A stretch of DNA of 59,302 nt from Armatimonadota bacterium (GCA_031460175.1 JAVKGW010000004.1:1-59302), one strand, 5' to 3'; counted from the stretch's first letter, positions 46,080-56,884 are shown. The notes: generated by a model not told the origin, from the letters alone. A program made the numbers and translations.

Positions 46080-47333
46080 TTACGTCCCCTCTCGCCAGGA
46101 TTCCAGGTACGCCCGCTGCTCCGGGGTAAGCTCGTCAATCCGCACGCCCATGGCGCGGAGCTTGAGGGCCGCCACCTGCCGGTCGATCGCCTCCGGCACC
46201 GGGTATACCTGGGGGGAAAGGCCCCGTCCGGCCCGCACCAGCCACTCCACGCACAGGGCCTGGTTCGCAAACGACATGTCCATGACCGCGGCGGGATGCC
46301 CTTCCGCGGCCGCGAGGTTCACGAGACGCCCCTCTGCCAGCACGTACAGCCGTCGCCCGTCCGGAAGGGTGTACTCGTCCACGTGCTCCCGCACCCGCCG
46401 CACGCTCACGCTCATGGTCTGTAGGGCCTCCAGATCGATCTCTACGTTGAAGTGGCCCGCGTTCGCGAGGACCGCCCCGTCCCGCATCTCCTCGAAGTGC
46501 TCCCGCCGCAGGACCCCGCGGTTTCCGGTCACCGTCACGAACACCTCCCCCACCCGGGCGGCTTCCAGGGAGGGCATCACCGCAAACCCGTCCATCACCG
46601 CCTCCAGGGCCGGGAGGGGGTCCACCTCCGTGACGATCACGTGGGCGCCGAGTCCCCGTGCCCGGGCCGCCACGCCCCGGCCGCAGGCCCCGTATCCGCA
46701 CACCACCACCTTCCGGCCTGCCAGCAGGAGGTTTGTGGCTCGCAGGATGCCGTCCAGAGCCGATTGCCCGGTGCCGTAGCGATTGTCGAACCAGTGCTTG
46801 GTCTTGGCGTCGTTCACCGCCACGATGGGGTAGCGCAGCACCCCCTCCCGGGCCATGGCGCGCAACCGGAGGACTCCCGTGGTGGTCTCCTCCGTCCCGC
46901 CCACCACTCCTTCCAGCAGGTCCGTGCGCTCGCGGTGGAGGGTGGTGACGAGGTCCGCGCCGTCGTCCAGGGTGAGGTGCGGCTCGATCTCCAGGACCTG
47001 CTGGATGTGCCGGTAGTAGGTCTTTCGGTCCTCTCCGCGGACCGCGAAGACCTGCACCCCCTCCTCCGCCAGGGCCGCGGCCACCTCATCCTGGGTGGAG
47101 AGGGGATTGCTGGCACAGAGGGCCACCTCCCCTCCTCCCGCCATCAGGGTCCGCACCAGGGCCGCGGTCTCGCTGGTGACGTGCAGGCAGGCGGCGATGC
47201 GGAAGCCCGAAAGGGGCCTTTCCCGGGCGAACCGCTCGCGGATCTGCCGCAATACGGGCATCTCCCGCTCCGCCCACGCGATGCGGTCGCGTCCCACGGA
47301 CGCGAGGGTGGGGTCCCGGATCTCGAACCGCAC
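46080..47333 (-). CDS. ahcY: S-adenosylhomocysteine hydrolase
   Basis: 417 residues. It has the substrate/NAD motifs [47 protein letters not shown], the Rossmann loop [20 protein letters not shown], and [18 protein letters not shown] at the C-terminus. It recycles SAH to adenosine and homocysteine after methyl transfer. It is the short prokaryotic/archaeal-length form. GTG 47333 overlaps the rpoD stop by one base (TAGTG). Confidence 0.95.
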   Translation of the reverse strand: MRFEIRDPTLASVGRDRIAWAEREMPVLRQIRERFARERPLSGFRIAACLHVTSETAALVRTLMAGGGEVALCASNPLSTQDEVAAALAEEGVQVFAVRGEDRKTYYRHIQQVLEIEPHLTLDDGADLVTTLHRERTDLLEGVVGGTEETTTGVLRLRAMAREGVLRYPIVAVNDAKTKHWFDNRYGTGQSALDGILRATNLLLAGRKVVVCGYGACGRGVAARARGLGAHVIVTEVDPLPALEAVMDGFAVMPSLEAARVGEVFVTVTGNRGVLRREHFEEMRDGAVLANAGHFNVEIDLEALQTMSVSVRRVREHVDEYTLPDGRRLYVLAEGRLVNLAAAEGHPAAVMDMSFANQALCVEWLVRAGRGLSPQVYPVPEAIDRQVAALKLRAMGVRIDELTPEQRAYLESWREGT

Positions 47334-48442
47334 TACTCGATGAAGTCCCGCAGCCGCTTGCTGCGGGAGGGATGCCGCAACTTGCGCAACGCCTTGGCCT
47401 CGATCTGGCGGATGCGCTCCCGGGTAACCCCGAACTCCCGGCCCACCTCCTCCAGGGTGCGGGGTCGGCCGTCGTCCAATCCGAACCGCAGCTTCAGGAC
47501 CTTCCGCTCCCGGGGCGTCAGGGTTTCCAGCACGCTTTCGAGCTGCTCCTTGAGCAGGGTATAGCTGGCGGCCTCCGCGGGGGCCAGGGCCTCCTGGTCC
47601 TCGATGAAGTCCCCGAGATGCGAGTCCTCCTCCTCCCCGATGGGGGTCTCCAGGGAGATGGGTTCCTGGGCGATCTTCATGATCTCCCGTACCCGCTCCG
47701 GCGTGAGGCCCATCTCCTCCGCGATCTCCTCCGGGGTGGGCTCGCGCCCCTTCTGCTGCAGCAGCTGCCGGCTCACGCGCACCAGCTTATTGATGGTCTC
47801 CACCATGTGCACGGGGATGCGGATGGTGCGGGCCTGGTCTGCCAGGGCCCGGGTGATGGCCTGCCGGATCCACCAAGTGGCGTAGGTGCTGAACTTGTAC
47901 CCCTTGCGCCAATCGAACTTCTCTACGGCCCGGATGAGGCCGAGATTCCCCTCCTGGATGAGGTCCAAGAACAGCATGCCCCGGCCCACGTACTTCTTCG
48001 CGATGGCCACCACCAGGCGCAGGTTTGCCTCGATGAGCTTGCGCTTCGCCTCCTCATCCCCCTTCTCCATGCGCTTGGCGAGCTCCACCTCCTCCTGCGC
48101 CGTCAGGAGCGGAACCCGGCCGATCTCCTTCAGGTACATGCGGACGGGGTCGTCCACGGAGACCCCTTCCAGGGTCTCCACGTCCACCGCCTTCTCCTGA
48201 TCCTCCTCCTCGTCCTCCCTGTCCTTCACGACGATGTCCATCTCCTGGAGGAGGTTGAAGACCCGCTCGCTCTCCTCCGCGTCCGTCTCCACCGCGGGGA
48301 TGGCCCGTACGATCTCCTCGTACAGGAGGTGCCCCTTCTTCCGGCCGAGCTCGATGAGGTCCCGGAGCTCGGGGAAGAGCTCGTCCGAAAGCGGCCGGAT
48401 GTCCGGCACGCTTCCCTTTTTCTTGTTCGCCTTCGCAGGCAT
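47333..48442 (-). CDS. rpoD: primary RNA polymerase sigma factor (RpoD/SigA)
   Basis: 369 residues. A short region 1.1-like N-terminus and an acidic stretch ([15 protein letters not shown]) precede region 1.2 [20 protein letters not shown], region 2 [20 protein letters not shown] and [20 protein letters not shown], region 3 and region 4.2 [20 protein letters not shown]. It should recognise TTGACA/TATAAT, which matches the promoters seen here. It lies 6 bp after dnaG. Confidence 0.97.
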   Translation of the reverse strand: MPAKANKKKGSVPDIRPLSDELFPELRDLIELGRKKGHLLYEEIVRAIPAVETDAEESERVFNLLQEMDIVVKDREDEEEDQEKAVDVETLEGVSVDDPVRMYLKEIGRVPLLTAQEEVELAKRMEKGDEEAKRKLIEANLRLVVAIAKKYVGRGMLFLDLIQEGNLGLIRAVEKFDWRKGYKFSTYATWWIRQAITRALADQARTIRIPVHMVETINKLVRVSRQLLQQKGREPTPEEIAEEMGLTPERVREIMKIAQEPISLETPIGEEEDSHLGDFIEDQEALAPAEAASYTLLKEQLESVLETLTPRERKVLKLRFGLDDGRPRTLEEVGREFGVTRERIRQIEAKALRKLRHPSRSKRLRDFIE

Positions 48443-48448
48443 CGTCCC

Positions 48449-50194
48449 TCAGGTCCCCTTCCCAGGCTGGTCTTGTCGAAGACGCTGGAGTTCCTCCTGG
48501 ATTCGGCGTACCCCTGCTCGGTCCCCGGACCGCTGCGCCTCCTCTAGCTCACGAACGAGCGCGGCGATCCGTTCCTTCCGTTGGGCCTCCCGGAGGCGCG
48601 TAAGCCCCCCCTCCAGGTCCGGGGTGGGCGGCCGCTCGCTGAAGATCAGACGGTCGAGGACCGCCCGGGCTTCCTCACCCAGGGCCCGCCGGGCCGCGTG
48701 GACGTCCCCGAGAGCATGGGCCAGGGCCCGGAAGATCTCCCGGTGCGTCTCACCCGCGAAATCCTCCTCCCGGAGCTCCCGGAGGAGACGCTCCCGAGCC
48801 GCCTCATCGTCCAGCATCAACATGAGCAGGTACCGCTCCACCACCGGCCGCTCGCTGGCCCGCTCTACCGCCACCCGGGCCGGATCGAACGCACCGCCCC
48901 CCCTGCGCCCTCCCCTCCCGGGCCGCAGCGCACCGGCGCGGCGGCGGATCACTTCCTCCGGAACTCCGAGTCGCTTGACGAGCTGCGTCAGGTACTCGTC
49001 GCGGGCCAGTTCGTGCCGGTAGCTGGCGATCAGGGGAGCCAATTCGTCAACGATCCGGATTTTTCCTTCCACCGTCTGAGGGGAATGCGTGCGCAGGAGG
49101 TAGTCCAACCGGAAGTGGAAGATGGACTGGGCTCCCTCCACCGCCCGCAGGAAGGCGTCCCGGCCGTGACGGCGCAAAAACAGATCCGGATCCATCCCTT
49201 CCGGAAGGGTGACGGCCCGAACGCTCAGGCCCGCTTCCTCGAAGAGGGGCAGGGCCCGCTCCGCGGCCCGCTGTCCTGCCTCGTCGGAGTCGTAGACGAG
49301 CACCGCGGCGGTGGTGAACCGGCGCAGAAGCCGGACCTGGTCCGGGGTGAGGGCCGTGCCCAGGGATGCCACCGCGTGGTGGATGCCGTGCTGGTGACAG
49401 AGGATGGCGTCCAGATACCCCTCCACCAGGATGGCGTAGCCGGTCCTGCGGATGGCCTCCCGCGCAACGCTCAGGGCGTAGAGGGTCCGTCCCTTGTGAA
49501 AAACCGGACTCTCCGGAGAATTGAGATACTTCGGCTGATCCTCCTCCCGGAGGGCCCGGCCGCCGAAGGCCACGGGCCGGTCCTGGAGGTCCAGGATGGG
49601 GAAGACCAGCCGGTGCCGGAAGACGTCGTAGTGCCCGCCCTGCGGGGTGGAGCGCACGAGCCCCACCTTCGCCAGCACCTCCACCCCGTGCCCGCGGCCC
49701 ACGAGGTGGCGCAGGAGAGCATCCCGGTCCTCCGGTGCATAGCCCAGCCGGAAGCGTTCTGCGGTCCGGGGATCCACCTCCCGGTGCGCCAGGTATGCCC
49801 GAGCCGTCCGTCCTGTCTCGGGGTGGAGCAGGTTTTCCTGGTAGAACCGCGCCGCGGCGTCCAGGGCCCGGTACAGGGGCTCCACCTCCTCCCGCGGAGC
49901 CGGACGCTCCCGGAGGGGAACCCCTGCCCTGCGGGCCAGCTCCCGCAGGGCCTCCCCGAAGGAGAGGCCTTCCACCCGCATGAAGAAGTCGAAGACGTCT
50001 CCCCCGGCCCCACACCCGAAGCAGTAAAACAGGCCCCGATCCCGATCCACGGTAAAGGAGGGGGTCCTCTCCGCGTGAAACGGGCACAGGCCTACGTAGC
50101 GCCGGCCGCTCCGCTTGAGGGAGACGTACGCGGAGGCGAGCTCCACGAGATCGATGCGAGAGCGGATCTGCTCCCGGATCTCCTCCGCCGCCAT
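48449..50194 (-). CDS. dnaG: DNA primase DnaG
   Basis: 581 residues. The CHC2 zinc site is C37, H40, C58, C61 (LCPFHAERTPSF, YCFGCGAGGDV). The catalytic core has SPVFHKGRTLYAL and the TOPRIM ILVEGYLDAILCHQHG with VLVYDSDEAGQRAAER. The C-terminal part should bind DnaB. It primes lagging strands. dnaG-rpoD order is the widespread macromolecular-synthesis arrangement, here without rpsU. Confidence 0.97.
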   Translation of the reverse strand: MAAEEIREQIRSRIDLVELASAYVSLKRSGRRYVGLCPFHAERTPSFTVDRDRGLFYCFGCGAGGDVFDFFMRVEGLSFGEALRELARRAGVPLRERPAPREEVEPLYRALDAAARFYQENLLHPETGRTARAYLAHREVDPRTAERFRLGYAPEDRDALLRHLVGRGHGVEVLAKVGLVRSTPQGGHYDVFRHRLVFPILDLQDRPVAFGGRALREEDQPKYLNSPESPVFHKGRTLYALSVAREAIRRTGYAILVEGYLDAILCHQHGIHHAVASLGTALTPDQVRLLRRFTTAAVLVYDSDEAGQRAAERALPLFEEAGLSVRAVTLPEGMDPDLFLRRHGRDAFLRAVEGAQSIFHFRLDYLLRTHSPQTVEGKIRIVDELAPLIASYRHELARDEYLTQLVKRLGVPEEVIRRRAGALRPGRGGRRGGGAFDPARVAVERASERPVVERYLLMLMLDDEAARERLLRELREEDFAGETHREIFRALAHALGDVHAARRALGEEARAVLDRLIFSERPPTPDLEGGLTRLREAQRKERIAALVRELEEAQRSGDRAGVRRIQEELQRLRQDQPGKGT

Positions 50195-50292
50195 CCTCGG
50201 CTTTCCATCCCCTCCTTCGCCACTCCGGAACGTTCAGGATCCCCCATCCCTCTCCTCGCGCCCCGGGGATTCGGATCCGACCCCATGCGGAC

Positions 50293-50330
50293 AAAAACGG
50301 CGGGACCCGCAGCACCCGCCCCGGGTCCCG
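50293..50330 (-). terminator. intrinsic terminator after dgt
   Basis: On the minus strand CGGGACCC (50330-50323) pairs with GGGTCCCG (50308-50301) around a 14-nt loop, and TTTTT follows at 50297-50293. It lies about 80 bp past the dgt stop, in the 218-bp gap before dnaG. I see no convincing dnaG promoter in that gap. Confidence 0.75.
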
Positions 50331-50412
50331 CTCGCGTCCCCCCCTGCCCTTCTAATGTCCGTTTTTTCGCGAACGATCCCAAAACTCCTCCTTGCGGGGC
50401 CGGAAGATTTCC

Positions 50413-51480
50413 CTAGCCGACCCAGCTCCGGGGCAGGAAGAGGGACTCCGCGATCCGGATCGCGTACCGGTCCGTCATCCCCGCGAGGAAGTCACACACC
50501 ACCCTGGGGACGGGCTCGCCGAGGGCGATGAGCCGCTGGTACTCCGGGGAGATCCGCTCCGGGTGGTCCAGGAAGTGCTCGAAGAGCATCCGGAGCAGCC
50601 GCTGGGCCCGCGGTTCCTCCGCCTTCGCCGCGGGGTTCAGATACACCCGCTCGAACAGGAAGTCCTTGAGGAGATCCAGGGCTTGGCGCACGGGCTCGCT
50701 CATGGCGATCCGGGGCCGGTCCTCGCTGCTCGCGACCACGTCCCGCACCAGGACGTCCACCCACCGGCCCCGGGTGGGTCCCAGGACTTCCCGCACCTCC
50801 CTGGGGATCTCCTCTTCCCGCAGGAGGCCCGCCCGGACCGCGTCGTCCATGTCGTGGTGCACGTAGGCGATGCGATCCGCCACCCGGGCCACCTGCCCCT
50901 CCAGGGTAGCGGGGAGCCCGTGCTCGAACTGCATGTCCGCGGTCCCCTTGCTGTGCCCCAGGATCCCGTCCCGCACTTCCCAGGTGAGGTTGAGCCCCCA
51001 CTCCACGGTCCCGTCGGACCGGCGGCGCTGCTCCAGCAGATCCACGACCCGCAGGCTCTGCTCCGGGTGACGGAACCCGCCCCAGGGCCGCATCACCTCG
51101 TCCAGGGCGGCTTCGCCCGCGTGTCCGAAGGGCGGGTGTCCCAGGTCGTGGGCGAGCACGATGGCCTCCGTGAGGTCCTCGTTGAGGCGCAAGGCCCGGG
51201 CGATGGTGCGGGCGATCTGGGCCACCTCCAGGGTGTGGGTGAGCCGGGTCCGGTAGTGATCCCCTTCAGGCGCGAGGAACACCTGGGTCTTGTGCTTGAG
51301 CCGGCGGAACGCCTTGCTGTGGATCACCCGGTCCCGGTCCCGCTGAAAGCAGGTGCGGAGGTCATCCTCGGGCTCCGGGACGCGTCTTCCCCGGGAGTTG
51401 CGGCTCAAGGTGGCGTAGGGCGAGAGCCGCTCCGCCTCCTCCGCTTCCACCCGCTCCCGGATGCGGCCTACGGACTCCAT
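50413..51480 (-). CDS. dgt: deoxyguanosinetriphosphate triphosphohydrolase-like protein (HD domain)
   Basis: 355 residues. It has CFQRDRDRVIHSKAFRRLKH, KTQVFLAPEGDHYRTRLTHT and the HD motif VLAHDLGHPPFGHAGEAALD, and later VADRIAYVHHDMDDAV. These enzymes release PPPi from dNTPs and affect nucleotide pools. ATG 51480 overlaps the glyS stop by 13 nt; the longer open frame upstream is antiparallel to glyS. The glyS-dgt-dnaG order resembles Gram-positive neighbourhoods. Confidence 0.93.
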   Translation of the reverse strand: MESVGRIRERVEAEEAERLSPYATLSRNSRGRRVPEPEDDLRTCFQRDRDRVIHSKAFRRLKHKTQVFLAPEGDHYRTRLTHTLEVAQIARTIARALRLNEDLTEAIVLAHDLGHPPFGHAGEAALDEVMRPWGGFRHPEQSLRVVDLLEQRRRSDGTVEWGLNLTWEVRDGILGHSKGTADMQFEHGLPATLEGQVARVADRIAYVHHDMDDAVRAGLLREEEIPREVREVLGPTRGRWVDVLVRDVVASSEDRPRIAMSEPVRQALDLLKDFLFERVYLNPAAKAEEPRAQRLLRMLFEHFLDHPERISPEYQRLIALGEPVPRVVCDFLAGMTDRYAIRIAESLFLPRSWVG

Positions 51481-53549
51481 CCCTCCGCCTTCCGCTCCTG
51501 CGGAGTCACCGCGAGCCGCGAGAGGTCCGCGATCCTCCGCACCAACCGCACCACCTCCCCCAGCAGAGCATGGCGGCGGCGCCGGACCTCCGGATCCGGA
51601 TCGTTGACGAAGACGGCTTCGAAGAACCGCGCCACGGGGTCTCGAAGCCCGGACAGCTCCGCGAGGGCTGCCTCGTAACGCGAGGAGCAGAGGTGGGCTT
51701 CCACCTTGGGACGCACCGTCCCGATGGCCTCCAGGAGGCTTCGTTCCGCCTCGTTCTCCGCCACCGGCTCCCCCTCGGGCAGGAGGGCAGGGTCGAGGAT
51801 GCGGTGTGCCCGATCGAAGGCCTCGTAGAGGGCTCCGAAGGCCGGGGTGGTCCGGAACCGGGTGAGGGCCTCCGCCCGGTCCACCACGTCCGGCACGTCC
51901 GCCCACGAGGCACTCAAGACGGCCTCCACGGTGTCGTGCGCATACCCCCGCTCCAGCAGCCAGGCCCGCAGCCGCGCGAGGAGAAAGGCGAAGACCTCCC
52001 CGTGGTCTTCCAGCTCCCGGTACCCCTCCAGGGCCCGGCGGAGCAGGGCATCCAGCGGGATTCGGATGCGGTGGGCGTGGAGGATCTCGAACAGGGCTCC
52101 CGCAGCCCGGCGCAGGCCGTAGGGATCCGCGGAGCCCGTGGGCGCAAGCCCGATCCCAAGGCACCCGGCCAGGGTGTCCGCCCGGTCCGCGATCCCCAGG
52201 AGGGCCCCGAGGCGGCCTGCGGGAGGCGCATCCTCCGCGGTCCGCGGTTTGAGGTGCTCTGCGATGGCCTCCGCGACGGCCTCCGGTTCGCCATCCAGCC
52301 GCGCATACAGCCCGCCCACGGTGCCCGCGAGTTCCGGGAACTCTCCCACCACGTGGGTGGCGAGATCCGCCTTGCACAGTTCCGCGGCCCGCACCAGGTG
52401 AGCCCGATCCTCCTCCGGGAGCTGGAGCTGTTCGGAGAGCCACGCGGCGAGGGACCGCAGCCGCTCCACCTTGTCCCACATGGTGCCCAGCCGCTCCACG
52501 AACACCATCTCCCGAAGCCGCTCCAGGCGGGTGGCGAGGGAAGCCTTCCGATCCTCCTCGTAGAAGAACCGGGCGTCCTCCAATCGGGCCCGCAGGACCC
52601 ACTCGTTCCCCTCCCGAACTTGCTCCAACCCCACCTCGTCCCCGTCCCGCACCGCAATGAAATAAGGAAGCAACCGCCCCCTTTGCTCCACGGGGAAGTA
52701 GCGCTGGTGGTGCTGCATCACCGTGATGAGGATCTCCCGGGGAAGACCGAGGAACTCCGGGTCGAAGGTCCCCCGGAAGGGCGTGGGATACTCCACGAGA
52801 AAGGTGACCTCTTCGAGGAGGGAAGCGGGCACGAGGGCCTCGCCGTCCACCTCCGCGGCGAGGCGACGCACGCCCTCCAGGATCTGCGCCGCCCGCTGCC
52901 GGTGGTCCACCACCACCCGGGCCTCCTCCAGCACCCGCTCGTACTCCGCGGCGTGTGGAACGGGGTGTGGGCCGGGGCAGAGGATCCGGTGCCCTCGGGT
53001 GGTGCGGCCGCTGCGGACGCCTGCCAGCTCGAACCCGATCACCCGGTCGTCCAGCATGGCCACCATCCACCGGATGGGGCGGCCGTACCGGAGGTCGTGA
53101 TCCCCCCACCGCATGGTCTTGGGGAACGAGAGGTCCGTGATCAGGCGGGGCAGGCGTTCCCGCAGGACCTCCAGGGTGGAGCGGCCCGGCACCTGAACCC
53201 GGGCGAACACGTACTCCCCCGCCTCCGTGCGCCTCCGCTCCAAGCTGTCCACGGTCACGCCCTGAGATCGCGCGAAGCCCAGGGCCGCCTGTGTGGGTCT
53301 CCCCTCGGCATCGTAGGCCACCTTCACCGCGGGGCCCCGCACCTCCCGCACCACGTCCTCCTGCCGTTCCGGCACCCCCCAGGCGGTGACCACGAGCCTC
53401 CGGGGGGTTCCGAAGGCTCGGACCTCCTGGGCGGATACCCGCTCCTCTGCCAGCAGGGTGCGAAGTCCCACCTCCAGCTGCTCGAGGGCCGGGAGGACGA
53501 ACCGGCAGGACATCTCCTCCACGCCGATCTCCAGCAGAAGCCTAGGCAC
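51468..53549 (-). CDS. glyS: glycyl-tRNA synthetase beta subunit
   Basis: 693 residues. It begins [20 protein letters not shown] and has [60 protein letters not shown] and [10 protein letters not shown]. It pairs with the alpha subunit in the tetrameric bacterial GlyRS. GTG 53549 overlaps the glyQ stop by 8 nt. Confidence 0.96.
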   Translation of the reverse strand: MPRLLLEIGVEEMSCRFVLPALEQLEVGLRTLLAEERVSAQEVRAFGTPRRLVVTAWGVPERQEDVVREVRGPAVKVAYDAEGRPTQAALGFARSQGVTVDSLERRRTEAGEYVFARVQVPGRSTLEVLRERLPRLITDLSFPKTMRWGDHDLRYGRPIRWMVAMLDDRVIGFELAGVRSGRTTRGHRILCPGPHPVPHAAEYERVLEEARVVVDHRQRAAQILEGVRRLAAEVDGEALVPASLLEEVTFLVEYPTPFRGTFDPEFLGLPREILITVMQHHQRYFPVEQRGRLLPYFIAVRDGDEVGLEQVREGNEWVLRARLEDARFFYEEDRKASLATRLERLREMVFVERLGTMWDKVERLRSLAAWLSEQLQLPEEDRAHLVRAAELCKADLATHVVGEFPELAGTVGGLYARLDGEPEAVAEAIAEHLKPRTAEDAPPAGRLGALLGIADRADTLAGCLGIGLAPTGSADPYGLRRAAGALFEILHAHRIRIPLDALLRRALEGYRELEDHGEVFAFLLARLRAWLLERGYAHDTVEAVLSASWADVPDVVDRAEALTRFRTTPAFGALYEAFDRAHRILDPALLPEGEPVAENEAERSLLEAIGTVRPKVEAHLCSSRYEAALAELSGLRDPVARFFEAVFVNDPDPEVRRRRHALLGEVVRLVRRIADLSRLAVTPQERKAEGWSP

Positions 53550-54432
53550 CCCGCACCTCCGCGGGCTCCCGCAGAAGGGGCCATCCCATGGCCTCCCGCT
53601 GGGCCAGGTAGCGCTCCGCCACCTGCCGGGCCAGGCGGCGGCAGCGGGCCATGAGGGACGCCCGCTCTTGGGCGCCCACGGCCCCTCGGGCATCCAGGAG
53701 GTTGAAGACATGAGAGCACTTCAGCACGTAGTCGTAGGCCGGGAGGACGAGGCCTGCCTCCAGGGCCGCACTCGCCTCCTGTTCGTAAGCGTCGAACCAT
53801 GCCCGCAGCCGCCGGACGTCCGCCTGCTCGAACCCGTACCGGCTCCACTCCACCTCCTCCCGGTGCCGCAGCTCCCCGTAGGTGATGCCAGACGCCCACT
53901 CCAGCTCGAAGACGCTGCCCTTCCGCTGGAGGTACATGCACAGCCGCTCCAGCCCATACGTGATCTCCGCGCACACGGGACGGCAGTCAATGCCCCCGCA
54001 CTGCTGGAAGTACGTGAACTGGGTGATCTCCATGCCGTCCAGCCACACCTCCCACCCAAGGCCCCAAGCGCCCAGGGTCGGGGACTCCCAGTCGTCCTCC
54101 ACGAACCGCACGTCGTGGGTACGGAGGTCGATGCCCAGGGCTTCCAGGCTGCGCAGGTACACATCCTGCACGTCCTCGGGAGAGGGTTTGAGGATGACCT
54201 GGTACTGGTAGTAAGCGCCCAGGCGGTTGGGATTCTCGCCGTAGCGGGCATCCGCGGGCCGGCGGGAGAACTGCACGTACGCCACCTTCCACGGCTCCGG
54301 CCCCAGGGCCCGGAGGAAGGTGGCGGGGTGCATGGTTCCGGCCCCGACCTCCACGTCGTAGGGCTGAGCGATCACGCACCCGTAGTCCGCCCAGTACCGA
54401 TCTAGGGCGAGGATGAGCTCCTGAAACCGCAT
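53542..54432 (-). CDS. glyQ: glycyl-tRNA synthetase alpha subunit
   Basis: 296 residues. It has [80 protein letters not shown] and the class II core [20 protein letters not shown]. The length is the usual one. A strong hairpin lies 22 bp before the ATG. Confidence 0.97.
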   Translation of the reverse strand: MRFQELILALDRYWADYGCVIAQPYDVEVGAGTMHPATFLRALGPEPWKVAYVQFSRRPADARYGENPNRLGAYYQYQVILKPSPEDVQDVYLRSLEALGIDLRTHDVRFVEDDWESPTLGAWGLGWEVWLDGMEITQFTYFQQCGGIDCRPVCAEITYGLERLCMYLQRKGSVFELEWASGITYGELRHREEVEWSRYGFEQADVRRLRAWFDAYEQEASAALEAGLVLPAYDYVLKCSHVFNLLDARGAVGAQERASLMARCRRLARQVAERYLAQREAMGWPLLREPAEVRGA

Positions 54433-54454
54433 CGCTTCCCTCCAAAACGCGGAG

Positions 54455-54483
54455 GACCTCCGTCCCGCGTCGGGACGGAGGTC
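54455..54483 (-). terminator. 13-bp perfect hairpin before glyQ (terminator or attenuator)
   Basis: GACCTCCGTCCCG and CGGGACGGAGGTC pair without mismatch around a 3-nt loop. On the minus strand a TTTT follows 7 nt later, next to the glyQ ribosome site. A smaller CGCCGC/GCGGCG hairpin (about 54491-54506) comes directly after the preceding stop codon. It may separate the recO unit from glyQS or attenuate glyQS. No T-box core sequence is seen. Confidence 0.5.
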
Positions 54484-54509
54484 TCCCCGACGCCGCTCCT
54501 GCGGCGCCC

Positions 54510-54755
54510 TTACCCGATGCCGAGGGGTTCCTCCTCCCGGATCCGCTCCCGGCCCTGGATCCCCGAGACCACGGAGGCCACGAGCAACCCCAGGAGCCCC
54601 GCGGCTGCCCAGGCCAGAGGGAGCTCGATGGTCCGGCCGTCGGTGCGCAGCCGGACCATCCCGCTCTGATCCACCCGCACCACCTCCCGCACCTCCTGGA
54701 GGGCCTCGGAGAGCTTCACCAGGACCTGCTTCGCCCGATCCAGATCGATCTCCAT
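54510..54755 (-). CDS. small single-pass membrane protein of unknown function
   Basis: 81 residues. A helical N-terminal part ([20 protein letters not shown]) is followed by a beta-like segment ([20 protein letters not shown]), one membrane helix ([17 protein letters not shown]) and a short charged end. The start ATG 54755 is 10 bp after recO. Not recognised; its place between recO and glyQ suggests co-expression with recO. Confidence 0.65.
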   Translation of the reverse strand: MEIDLDRAKQVLVKLSEALQEVREVVRVDQSGMVRLRTDGRTIELPLAWAAAGLLGLLVASVVSGIQGRERIREEEPLGIG

Positions 54756-54765
54756 CCGTCGCACC

Positions 54766-55551
54766 TCAGGGATTCCTCGCCTCGAGTATATCCCCTCCGG
54801 GCGGCCGCGCGGAGGCCTGCAGGTCCCGGAGGACCCCCAGACTGCGCAGGCGCCCCTCCATGCGGGCCTCCGCATACGTCACCAAGGCATCCAAGGCCTC
54901 CGCCCGGGCAGAGGGACTCAGCCGAAGCCGGGCGAGATGGGGGGGCCGGGCGCGGCTCAGAAACCGCAGAGCTCCCACGGTTTCCCCGCGGATCCCGTGC
55001 GCCCGGGGATCCCGGAGGGCACAGGCCACGCACAGAAGCCCGCCGTCCACCACGTGCCACCCCCCCGCTCCCTGCACCCGCTGTCCGCACACCGCACACC
55101 GGTCGAGCACGGGCCGGTAGCCCAGCAGGCTCACGAGGCGCAGGACGTACCACAACGTCGCCACCTCCGGATCCCCATCCGCCAGGAGCTCCTGGGCCTG
55201 CCGCAGGGCCTCGAACACCTCGGGGTGCGGCTCCAGCTCTCCGAGCATCCGATCCGTGAGTTCCGCGCACACCGAGGCCCAGGCGGTACGGAGGAGGTCG
55301 GTGCGCAGGGCGGCGAAGCTCTCGATCACCTCCACCTGGGCCACCACGTCTAAAGTCCGGCCCCGGGCCAGGAGAAACCGGGCGTGGGTGAAGGGCTCGA
55401 GCCGGCCCGCCAGGCGGCTACCGGGGCGGCGCACCGCTTTCGCCTTCACCCCGAGCTTCCCGTGCTCCCGGGTGAGGAGGACGAGGATCCGGTCCGCCTC
55501 CCCCAGGTTGCGGCGGCCCAGCACGATCCCTTCCGCTTTGTAGACCGGCAT
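54766..55551 (-). CDS. recO: DNA repair protein RecO
   Basis: 261 residues. N-terminal OB fold MPVYKAEGIVLGRRNLGEAD with RILVLLTREHGKLGVKAKAV and RLAGRLEPFTHARFLLARG. The C-terminal zinc module has RCAVCGQRV and LLCVACAL (C-x2-C twice). It loads RecA with RecF/RecR. It lies 1 bp from the upstream mgtE stop, an unusual partner. Confidence 0.94.
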   Translation of the reverse strand: MPVYKAEGIVLGRRNLGEADRILVLLTREHGKLGVKAKAVRRPGSRLAGRLEPFTHARFLLARGRTLDVVAQVEVIESFAALRTDLLRTAWASVCAELTDRMLGELEPHPEVFEALRQAQELLADGDPEVATLWYVLRLVSLLGYRPVLDRCAVCGQRVQGAGGWHVVDGGLLCVACALRDPRAHGIRGETVGALRFLSRARPPHLARLRLSPSARAEALDALVTYAEARMEGRLRSLGVLRDLQASARPPGGDILEARNP

Positions 55552-55552
55552 C

Positions 55553-56884
55553 CTAGCCCCCCAGCCGCAACAGCCGTACCGCCACGGTGAAGTACACGGT
55601 GACGGTCACGAGGTCCATCAGGGAGGTGATGAAGGGACCGGAGGCCACCGCGGGATCCCGCCGCAGGAGCGTGAGCCCGAGGGGGACGAGGGAGCCCAAG
55701 AGGGCCGCCAGGTTCATCACCGCGAAGACCGTGGCCGCCAGGGCCAGGCTCAGGCGAGGGTCCTGCCACCACACCCACCCGATCGCCGCGGCCACCCCGG
55801 CGCTCAGCAGGGCCGACAGGAGGCCCACCAACCCCTCGCGGAGCACGAAGGCCCGATACGTCCGGCGATCCACCTCTCCCGTGGCGATGGCCCGCACCGC
55901 GATGGCCGCGCACTGGATCCCCATGTTCCCCGCCTGGTCGTTCAGCATGGGGATGAAGAAGGCGAGGGCCACCAGGGCCTGCAGGGTGTGCTCGAAGTGT
56001 CCCACCACCCGGGCCGCCACGGCCTCCAGCCCCATGAGGGCCAACAGCCACGGGAGCCGCCGCAGGGCCCGCCGCCAAGGGGAGGGTTCCACCTCCACCG
56101 CCTCCACCAGCCCCGTGAGCCGGTACGCGTCCTCCGTGGCCTCTTCCTCCACCACGTCCAGGACATCGTCCACGGTGACCACGCCCAGGAGCCTGCCGGC
56201 CCGGTCCACCACGGGAAGGGCAAGTAACCCGTACTTCTCGAACAGGCGGGCCACGGTCTCCTGATCGTCCTCCGCCTGCACGGAGACCACCCGGGTGGTC
56301 ATCACCGCGGCGATGCGGGATTCCGGGCGGGCCACGATGAGGTCCCGCAGACTCACCACGCCCCGCAGCCGGCCTTCCGAGTCCACCACGTACACGTAGT
56401 ACACGGTCTCCGCGGCAGGTGCCGCGCGCCGCAGGTGCTCCAGGGCCTCTTCGACCGTCTGGTCCTGGTGCACCGCCACGAACTCCGGGGTCATCCGGCC
56501 GCCCGCGGTCTGCGGCCGGTAGCGCAGGAGCCGGCGGACGTCCTCCGCCTCCGCGGGCGCCATCCGGTCCAGGAGGGTACGGGCCTCCTCGGGCCGCAGG
56601 CTTCCCAGGAGGTCTGCGGCGTCGTCCGTACTCATCCCCCCGAGGATCTCGATCTGGAGGTCAGGAGGGACCTCCTGGAGCAGGGTCCGCTGGCGCTCGG
56701 GCGGGAGATACGCCATCACCTCCGCACCCCGAGCTCCTAGGGCCTCCAGCACCTGCCTCGCCTCCGGATCCGACAGGCGCTTGAGGGCTTCTGCCACGTC
56801 CGCGGGGTGGGTTTCGCGCAGGGCCTCCCCCACGCGGGCCGGATCCCGCAGAAGCTGGCGCAACCACTCCCCAAGCCGGCTCAC
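55553..56884 (-). CDS. mgtE: MgtE-family magnesium transporter, paralogue 1
   Basis: 443 residues: N-terminal MgtE superhelix (DVAEALKRLSDPEARQVLEA), two CBS domains (VYYVYVVDSEGRLRGVVSLR; LALPVVDRAGRLLGVVTVDD) and five membrane helices with QAGNMGIQCAAIAVRAIATG. The pore Asp is probably in SLMDLVTVTVYF. It conducts Mg2+ and is gated by cytosolic Mg2+ through the CBS part. GTG 56884 overlaps the stop of paralogue 2 (GTGA). Confidence 0.92.
   Translation of the reverse strand: MSRLGEWLRQLLRDPARVGEALRETHPADVAEALKRLSDPEARQVLEALGARGAEVMAYLPPERQRTLLQEVPPDLQIEILGGMSTDDAADLLGSLRPEEARTLLDRMAPAEAEDVRRLLRYRPQTAGGRMTPEFVAVHQDQTVEEALEHLRRAAPAAETVYYVYVVDSEGRLRGVVSLRDLIVARPESRIAAVMTTRVVSVQAEDDQETVARLFEKYGLLALPVVDRAGRLLGVVTVDDVLDVVEEEATEDAYRLTGLVEAVEVEPSPWRRALRRLPWLLALMGLEAVAARVVGHFEHTLQALVALAFFIPMLNDQAGNMGIQCAAIAVRAIATGEVDRRTYRAFVLREGLVGLLSALLSAGVAAAIGWVWWQDPRLSLALAATVFAVMNLAALLGSLVPLGLTLLRRDPAVASGPFITSLMDLVTVTVYFTVAVRLLRLGG

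Noticed and set aside
50195-50292. dnaG promoter
   Set aside because: TTGTCC and TAGAAG-like boxes were seen, but none pair at 16-18 bp with an acceptable partner.
54433-54509. T-box riboswitch before glyQ
   Set aside because: No T-box core sequence; region is too short for specifier and antiterminator domains.
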